Source: Candidatus Saccharibacteria bacterium RIFCSPHIGHO2_02_FULL_47_12
GTDB taxonomy: Bacteria > Patescibacteriota > Saccharimonadia > Saccharimonadales > JANWIN01
Length of the DNA: 7,600 nt
Assembly (NCBI GenBank): GCA_001790455.1
Contig: MGCP01000035.1
Location: 3,092 to 10,691, forward strand
Reading direction: 5' to 3'
Shown here: piece after piece, positions 1-4,626 of the stretch
How positions within the stretch are numbered: the first letter of the stretch is position 1
Layout: the number at the start of each line of letters is the position of its first letter
Notes under the pieces: model-generated
The model's input: the letters and a program-made list of their open reading frames with translations, nothing else
Told to the model about the DNA's origin: nothing
The model's database searches: none
Position numbers and translations under genes: made by a program

Positions 1-583
1 GGCCATTCAGAAGCAGGTTCGGCAACTTGCCCGGCAAAACTTCTGGCTCCTGTTCGCTACCGTCATAGTTGTCGCGGAATGGTACGGTTTCTTTGTCTAT
101 GTCTTCAAGCAAAGCCTGGCCAGCGCGGGCCATTCTAGCCTCGGTGTAACGCTGGGCAGCTGGCGGGTCTCCGTCCATTGAGCCAAAGTTACCCTGGCCT
201 TGGACAAGCATATAGCGGGTGGACCAGTCCTGCGCCAAACGAACCATTGAATCATAAATAGCCACGTCGCCGTGAGGGTGGTACTTACCCATGACGTCAC
301 CAGTAATACGCGCGCTTTTGACGAACTTGCTGCCCGGTTTCCAGCCGTTCTTTTCCATAGAATAAAGAATTCGGCGATGAACTGGCTTGAGCCCATCACG
401 AACGTCTGGCAGCGCACGAGCCACGATAACACTCATAGAATAAGTTAGGTAGCTATTCTCCATCACGTCTTCGACGGTACGCAGCTCGACAGTTCGCGAG
501 TGGTCGCTGCTTACGATCTCAGCATTATCAAAAACATTGTCAGGATTGCTCATTACTTCGCCGTTGTCTTTATCCTCTTCCAT
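1..583 (-). CDS. gyrA: DNA gyrase subunit A, N-terminal part (runs off left edge)
   Basis: This is the DNA breakage-reunion subunit of gyrase, a cytoplasmic type IIA topoisomerase that introduces negative supercoils as an A2B2 complex with GyrB. Only the first 194 residues are visible. Reading the minus strand gives the quinolone-region motif GKYHPHGD (about residues 99-106), the active-site Tyr146 in AAQRYTEAR (E. coli Tyr122), and an NYDGSEQEPEVLP stretch typical of GyrA. The ATG at 583-581 is chosen because it lies one base after the gyrB TAG (TAGTATG), which suggests translational coupling. An AAGGA sits 14 nt upstream, rather far for a Shine-Dalgarno. A second in-frame ATG at 553-551 is possible, and residues 1-30 are not conserved. 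One oddity is Val107 where E. coli has Ser83; Asp111 (E. coli Asp87) is kept. A DPP before the AAQRY motif is slightly ParC-like. The C-terminal GyrA box that would settle GyrA versus ParC is outside the window, but pairing with gyrB favours GyrA. Confidence 0.95.
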   Translation of the reverse strand, partial: MEEDKDNGEVMSNPDNVFDNAEIVSSDHSRTVELRTVEDVMENSYLTYSMSVIVARALPDVRDGLKPVHRRILYSMEKNGWKPGSKFVKSARITGDVMGKYHPHGDVAIYDSMVRLAQDWSTRYMLVQGQGNFGSMDGDPPAAQRYTEARMARAGQALLEDIDKETVPFRDNYDGSEQEPEVLPGKLPNLLLNG

Positions 584-584
584 A

Positions 585-2546
585 CTAAACGTCCAGGTCC
601 TTTACGAATTTCGCGTGGGTCTGAATAAAGTTTTTACGCAGCTCTACCTCTGTACCCATAAGCTTATTGAAGATGGCATCAGCCTTTTCGGCGTCTTCTA
701 TACGTACCTGGATCAGCACACGGTTCTCCGGATTCATAGTCGTATCCCAAAGCTGCTCGGCATCCATTTCACCCAAGCCCTTGTAGCGCTGTATGTCTGA
801 CAAACCAGCTTGTTTGCGCCGGTCGTCTTCATTCTGAACGGTTGTACCACGGTCTTTACGATCACCAATCAGCTTATCAATCATCTGGTCACGTTCTTCA
901 TCAGAATAAGCGTACATACGCTTGCTGGCACCGGACTTAAGCAGGTATAACGGTGGCTTAGCTAGGTACAAATGGCCGCGCTCAATGATATCGCGCATAT
1001 GTCGGAAGAAAAATGTCAAAAGCAGTGTGCTAATGTGGGCGCCGTCAACGTCGGCGTCGGTCATGATTATGATACGGTGGTAGCGCAGGCCATCCATGCT
1101 GAACTGCTCTTCTATGCCTACACCTAGCGCCTTTATGAGCGTCACGATTTCATTGTTTGCTAGCATCTTGTCCAGGCGTGCACGTTCGACGTTCAGCACT
1201 TTTCCACGAAGCGGCAGAATGGCCTGGGTCTTGCTATCACGACCGCCCTTGGCAGACCCGCCAGCCGAGTCACCTTCTACTATATACAGTTCTGAGTCAG
1301 CTGGGTTTCGGCTTGAACAATCAGCCAGCTTACCAGGCAGGCCGGAGCCCTCAAGCGCGCCCTTTCGGATGATATTATCGCGAGCCGCCCGTGCAGCCTT
1401 GCGAGCGCGGGCAGATAGCAATGCTTTGCCAACAATCTTACGCGCAATTGCCGGATGTTCCTCTAGGTAATAAGACAGGTACTCATTCATAACCTGGGCA
1501 ACGTAGCCCTGGACTTCCGGGTTACCAAGCTTACCCTTGGTCTGGCCTTCGAACTGAGGGTCTGGAAGTTTTACCAGAATTACGGCTGTTAGCCCTTCAC
1601 GGGTATCTTCACCAGTAAGGTTTTCTTCCTTTTCTTTGATAAGCCCGTTTTTGCGGGCGTACTCGTTTATGACACGAGTTAGTGCCGTACGAAAACCGGT
1701 TAAGTGCGTTCCGCCTTCGGGGTTTGGTACATTATTAGCGAAGGCCTTGACGGTTTCAGTAAAAGCTTCAGCATATTGCAGGGCGATTTCAACTACACTA
1801 TCCTCTACCTGTTTTTCAACATAAAAGACATCTTCATCAACCACATCCTTGCCCAGATTTAGATGCTTTACGTACGACTGAATACCACCTTCAAAGTAAA
1901 AGCCGTAGCGCTGGCCGGTCTTTTCATCCTCAAACAAGGTGCGTATGCCCTTGGTCAGATAGGCTGCGTGACGCAAACGGTCTAGAATGGTCTCGTTACT
2001 AAATTGTATGCTCTCTTTAAAGATAGTGTCGTCAGGATAAAAGGTAATCTCTGTGCCTGTTTTGTCACTCTTACCAACAACTTTTAAGTCAGCCAGCGGT
2101 ATACCGCGCTCATATTCTTGCTGGTGGATTTTTCCGTCACCGTATACGGTCACAATGAGTTTGGTTGACAGTGCATTTACCACGCTCACACCCACACCGT
2201 GTAGACCGCCAGAGACTTTGTAGCCACCACCGCCAAATTTACCACCGGCGTGCAGCACGGTCAGAACTGTTTCTACGGTACTTTTTTTAGTTTTTGGATG
2301 GATGTCGGTAGGTATACCTCGGCCGTTATCTGTAACGGTTACACCGCCGTCAGCTAATAATTTAACGCTGACCTCAGTAGCATAACCCGCCAATGCTTCA
2401 TCTATGCCGTTGTCTACAATCTCCCAAACTAGGTGGTGCAGCCCCTCTAGCCCAGTCCCACCAATGTACATACCTGGTCGCTTGCGTACTGGTTCTAGAC
2501 CCTCCAAAACCTGAATCTGGTCGGCTGTGTACCCTTTTTTAGCCAC
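585..2546 (-). CDS. gyrB: DNA gyrase subunit B, complete
   Basis: This is the ATPase subunit of DNA gyrase. At 653 residues it fits the short GyrB class that lacks the roughly 170-residue insert of E. coli. The GHKL ATPase domain (about 1-220) aligns with E. coli without numbering shifts: Glu42 and Asn46 in EIVDNGIDEA, Asp73 and Gly77 in TDNGRGIP, Lys103 in HAGGKF, GLHGVG at 114-119, Thr165, and the transducer QTKGKL with Lys337. The TOPRIM domain shows EGDSAGGSAKGGR (Glu424) and the metal-binding TDADVDGAH (Asp497, Asp499, Asp501). QRYKGLGEMD near 587-596 marks the C-terminal segment. The start is GTG at 2546; an in-frame TAG lies two codons upstream and the next Met is residue 26, inside conserved sequence, so this start is well supported. 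A weak GAGAGG lies about 13 nt upstream. Gly136 replaces the Arg136 that contacts coumarins in E. coli. The gene is transcribed ahead of gyrA from the promoter at 2593-2621. Confidence 0.98.
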   Translation of the reverse strand: MAKKGYTADQIQVLEGLEPVRKRPGMYIGGTGLEGLHHLVWEIVDNGIDEALAGYATEVSVKLLADGGVTVTDNGRGIPTDIHPKTKKSTVETVLTVLHAGGKFGGGGYKVSGGLHGVGVSVVNALSTKLIVTVYGDGKIHQQEYERGIPLADLKVVGKSDKTGTEITFYPDDTIFKESIQFSNETILDRLRHAAYLTKGIRTLFEDEKTGQRYGFYFEGGIQSYVKHLNLGKDVVDEDVFYVEKQVEDSVVEIALQYAEAFTETVKAFANNVPNPEGGTHLTGFRTALTRVINEYARKNGLIKEKEENLTGEDTREGLTAVILVKLPDPQFEGQTKGKLGNPEVQGYVAQVMNEYLSYYLEEHPAIARKIVGKALLSARARKAARAARDNIIRKGALEGSGLPGKLADCSSRNPADSELYIVEGDSAGGSAKGGRDSKTQAILPLRGKVLNVERARLDKMLANNEIVTLIKALGVGIEEQFSMDGLRYHRIIIMTDADVDGAHISTLLLTFFFRHMRDIIERGHLYLAKPPLYLLKSGASKRMYAYSDEERDQMIDKLIGDRKDRGTTVQNEDDRRKQAGLSDIQRYKGLGEMDAEQLWDTTMNPENRVLIQVRIEDAEKADAIFNKLMGTEVELRKNFIQTHAKFVKDLDV

Positions 2547-2571
2547 TTTCTAATTAACCCTCTCGTCTTTG

Positions 2572-2600
2572 TTTGCACATTTCACTGATTAAATTATAGA
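2572..2600 (+). promoter_or_regulatory. Candidate rightward promoter for the surface-protein unit
   Basis: On the plus strand TTTGCA (2572-2577) and TATAGA (2595-2600) are separated by 17 bp, each matching four of six consensus positions. The start would fall near 2607, giving a leader of about 75 nt that contains both inverted repeats of the spacer. Its -10 overlaps the gyrB -10 on the other strand by four bases. A weaker alternative is TTGATT (2629-2634) with TTCAAT (2653-2658) at 18 bp spacing. Confidence 0.35.
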
Positions 2601-2621
2601 TGAATTTGGGGCTAAAAACAA
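2593..2621 (-). promoter_or_regulatory. Predicted sigma-70-type promoter for gyrB-gyrA
   Basis: On the minus strand a perfect TATAAT (2598-2593) lies 17 bp from a TTGTTT -35 element (2621-2616). Transcription would start near 2586, giving a leader of about 40 nt before the GTG of gyrB. This is the best promoter match in the spacer. The -35 element overlaps the perfect dyad at 2617-2630, a typical position for a repressor site. The call comes from sequence inspection only. Confidence 0.7.
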
Positions 2622-2630
2622 CTCGTTGTT
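2617..2630. promoter_or_regulatory. Perfect 14-bp dyad, possible operator
   Basis: AACAAC and GTTGTT form a perfect 6-bp inverted repeat around a 2-bp centre. The loop is too short for an RNA hairpin, so DNA binding by a dimeric protein is the more natural reading. It overlaps the -35 box of the gyrB promoter and lies just downstream of the candidate rightward start, so a bound protein could affect both transcripts. The protein is unknown, and a 12-of-12 arm match in AT-rich sequence could still be chance. Confidence 0.4.
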
Positions 2631-2631
2631 G

Positions 2632-2658
2632 ATTGAACACACGGTTTCATGGTTCAAT
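2632..2658. repeat. Inverted repeat, 7-bp arms and 13-bp spacer
   Basis: ATTGAAC (2632-2638) and GTTCAAT (2652-2658) are perfect inverted arms. In RNA they could form a weak hairpin in the leader of the rightward gene, 23 bases before its ATG; in DNA they could be a spaced operator. No run of T follows, so it is not an intrinsic terminator. Confidence 0.35.
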
Positions 2659-2681
2659 AAGCATGAGCGCTAAACCAAAAA

Positions 2682-4058
2682 ATGACTTCTAAATTTAAAC
2701 GACTGCTGAGCAACCTACCCTTCAATCCCAGTTTGATAGGCAAAGTGTCTTTTTACTCTAAAAGGCTAAGGCAAGAGGCGTCTATTAGACGTCTGGGGTT
2801 CGCATTTATTGCTTTGGCTATGTTTGTTCAGACTATTGCGGTTATTAGCCCGCCTCAGTCCAGCATTGCCCAGTCGGACAATGATCTAATTTCTGGGGGG
2901 TTTGGGTCAACTGGCCAGGCTGTCGACATTTGCAACAACAACGTTGGGGGGTTTAGAGACATTGCTGCTCATTTTGGCATAAGCTGCGGTAACATTGCCT
3001 CCGCCAGCACAGTAACAATTCGCTCCAATGACTACGATGGCCAACTTTATTCCATGGGAAGGCTACCTTATGGTAAGGCCGGCGAGACTCCCGTAACTAT
3101 TGGTGCCACCACTTACTGGCTTAGGTTTTTATGGAGCTGGGACTCCTTGGGATACCCATCGACCTACACAGCCTTGCGAGGCACCAGCAGCAGTGGCCAA
3201 ACGTTCTTTATACTATTTGACTGCGGAAACTTCGTGTTCATTGGTTTGCCTCCTCCGCCGCCACCCAAACCAGTCTGTCCGGGCTGGTACCAAGGCTGGG
3301 GTTTTTGGTACCAATCACCAGACGGCGACGTGAACCACGCCACTAAGACAACAACCACTAACCCATGTGTGGCTGCGCCACCGCCACCCAAGGCTCCACC
3401 CTGCCCTTATAATCCCAATATTAATAAAGACGATCCCGCATGCAAACCATGTGAAGATTCACAAACACAAGATGACAAGACCGCCTGCCTGGCATACAGC
3501 AAAAAGGCCCGCAACGAGACTCAAAACATAGACGATGCCAACAGTACAACTGCCCAAGCAGGTGATGTGATTACCTACACACTAACAGTAAAAAACAAAG
3601 GCAAGGCAGACATAGACAATGTAGTGATACAAGAAAACATTAGTGATATCTTGGATTATGCCGATGTGGTAGACCTAAAAGGTGGCACAAAAGACAACCG
3701 CAATATTGTTAGCTGGCCCAAGCAAAAGATAAAAGCGGGTTCAGAAATAAATCAACAGTTTGTTGTAAAGGTTAAAAACCCCATACCCCAAACACCCGTT
3801 TCTTCGTCTGACCCAGGCCACTTTGATCTAACCATGACTAACGTGTATGGCAATACTGTGAACATCAAGTTGCCCCCAACCGTTATAAAAACAACCGAAA
3901 CCATAGTGCGAACCATGCCAAACACAGGACCGGGCACCAGCCTTATAGCAGGCTTTGCGTTAACTGTCGTGGTGGCCTACTTCTTTATGCGTAGCCGGCT
4001 TATGAGCAAGGAGCTTGATCTAGTACGTGCAGAATATAATGCAACCGGGAGTTTATAG
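2682..4058 (+). CDS. Exported membrane-anchored surface protein with DUF11-like domain
   Basis: The product has 458 residues and no known enzymatic activity; its predicted location is the cell surface. Residues 1-37 are basic, followed by a hydrophobic segment at about 39-57. Signal peptidase could cut after Ala63, or the segment could stay as an anchor. Residues 66-188 form a Ser/Gly/aromatic-rich domain ending TSSSGQTFFILFDCGNFV, which I recall in other Saccharibacteria surface proteins. Then come a Pro-rich linker (189-197), a Trp/Tyr-rich patch (201-211), a second Pro-rich linker (232-240) and a CKPC motif (254-257). A DUF11-like beta-sandwich spans about 285-398 (QAGDVITYTLTVKNKG). MPNTGPG (412-418) precedes a membrane helix (about 419-436) and a 22-residue tail. 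Nine cysteines lie in the exported part. The ATG at 2682 has an in-frame TGA 18 bases upstream and no visible Shine-Dalgarno. The gene is followed after 2 bp by the 186-residue gene. It is clearly coding; its role is unknown. Confidence 0.88.
   Translation: MTSKFKRLLSNLPFNPSLIGKVSFYSKRLRQEASIRRLGFAFIALAMFVQTIAVISPPQSSIAQSDNDLISGGFGSTGQAVDICNNNVGGFRDIAAHFGISCGNIASASTVTIRSNDYDGQLYSMGRLPYGKAGETPVTIGATTYWLRFLWSWDSLGYPSTYTALRGTSSSGQTFFILFDCGNFVFIGLPPPPPPKPVCPGWYQGWGFWYQSPDGDVNHATKTTTTNPCVAAPPPPKAPPCPYNPNINKDDPACKPCEDSQTQDDKTACLAYSKKARNETQNIDDANSTTAQAGDVITYTLTVKNKGKADIDNVVIQENISDILDYADVVDLKGGTKDNRNIVSWPKQKIKAGSEINQQFVVKVKNPIPQTPVSSSDPGHFDLTMTNVYGNTVNIKLPPTVIKTTETIVRTMPNTGPGTSLIAGFALTVVVAYFFMRSRLMSKELDLVRAEYNATGSL
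4047..4051 (+). promoter_or_regulatory. Shine-Dalgarno for the two-helix membrane protein gene
   Basis: GGGAG lies 9 bases before the ATG at 4061, inside the last codons of the preceding gene. It supports this start and independent initiation within a shared transcript. It is the best Shine-Dalgarno in the window and contrasts with the first gene of the pair, which has none. Confidence 0.6.
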
Positions 4059-4060
4059 TT

Positions 4061-4621
4061 ATGAGTGAAGAAAAACTGTCTAGCCAAGAACACCAAGCGC
4101 ATAACGAAGCAGAACCAAACAATGCCGAGCTAGAAGCCCGCCCCAATAACCCAGAGCTAGACAGCCATCGGTCTGAGAAAGAACCGATTGATGTAGAAGC
4201 AGCCTCGAAAAAGGCTGAAAAAGAAGCAAAAAGCGCCAAAGAAACCAAACTAGAAGAAAAAACGCCACACGAATACCACCCCCCAGTGCTAAGCAAAAAA
4301 ATAAAGGGTGACGCGTTTAAGTCTAGTCTTAGCAAGGCACAGGTGGGCTTGTCACGCCCAGAACGAGTCTTTAGCAAAGTTGTTCACCTACCAATAGTTG
4401 ACAGGGTCAGCGAAATCGGCGCAAAAACAGTCGCCCGGCCAACCAGTCTGCTCACTGCGGGCTTTATTGCCCTGCTAGGCAGTAGCATGTTCCTGTTTAT
4501 GGCACATCGTTATGGTTTCCGTTACAACCTGCTTTTGTTCTTTGCTTTGTTTGTAAGCGGTTACCTTTTGGGGCTTATATTTGAGGCCCTGCGAGTTCTA
4601 GTACGCGGGCCCAGACGTTAA
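4061..4621 (+). CDS. Small membrane protein, charged N-terminus and two C-terminal helices, function unknown
   Basis: I do not recognise this 186-residue protein. Residues 1-75 are rich in Glu, Lys, Ala, Asn and Ser and are probably disordered or partly coiled-coil (SKKAEKEAKSAKETKLEEK at about 49-67). They contain a short imperfect repeat, EPNNAELEA then RPNNPELDS. A basic linker (76-126) leads to two hydrophobic helices at about 127-148 and 155-181, joined by a short turn containing HRYGFRY. The C-terminus is basic (RGPRR). With both helices spanning, both ends would face the cytoplasm. It starts 2 bp after the surface-protein stop with a good GGGAG, so the two genes are very likely co-transcribed, and the product may act with the surface protein at the membrane. 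Its stop is 5 bp from the convergent ATPase stop. Coding status rests on the intact frame, the ribosome site and the clear membrane profile. Confidence 0.8.
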   Translation: MSEEKLSSQEHQAHNEAEPNNAELEARPNNPELDSHRSEKEPIDVEAASKKAEKEAKSAKETKLEEKTPHEYHPPVLSKKIKGDAFKSSLSKAQVGLSRPERVFSKVVHLPIVDRVSEIGAKTVARPTSLLTAGFIALLGSSMFLFMAHRYGFRYNLLLFFALFVSGYLLGLIFEALRVLVRGPRR

Positions 4622-4626
4622 CGCCT

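Noticed and set aside
97..432. Open frame of 111 codons on the minus strand
   Set aside because: It overlaps gyrA on the same strand in another frame, and the gyrA frame has unmistakable conserved motifs.
1096..1470. Open frame of 124 codons on the plus strand
   Set aside because: It is antisense to the conserved TOPRIM region of gyrB; its Ser/Arg/Pro-rich composition is what a shadow frame gives.
2635..2655. Possible LexA/SOS box (GAAC...GTTC)
   Set aside because: The Gram-positive type box needs four bases between the half sites; here GAAC and GTTC are 13 bases apart, and the four-base register reads GAAC-NNNN-GGTT.
2664..2666. UGA recoded as Gly, as in some CPR lineages, which would extend the surface protein upstream
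   Set aside because: All genes are full length under the standard code and contain no in-frame TGA, and glycines use GGN codons, so there is no sign of recoding.
2547..2681. Replication origin next to gyrB
   Set aside because: I see no DnaA-box-like TTATCCACA cluster on either strand, and no dnaA or dnaN is in the window.
3248..3400. Pro-rich tracts as a tandem repeat or CRISPR-like array
   Set aside because: They are short CCN-codon runs encoding polyproline linkers in frame, without regular repeat-spacer structure.
4000..4377. Open frame of 125 codons on the minus strand
   Set aside because: It is opposite the end of the surface-protein gene and the start of the 186-residue gene. Its Ser/Phe-rich product mirrors the Glu/Lys/Ala-rich sense strand, and it has no ribosome site evidence.
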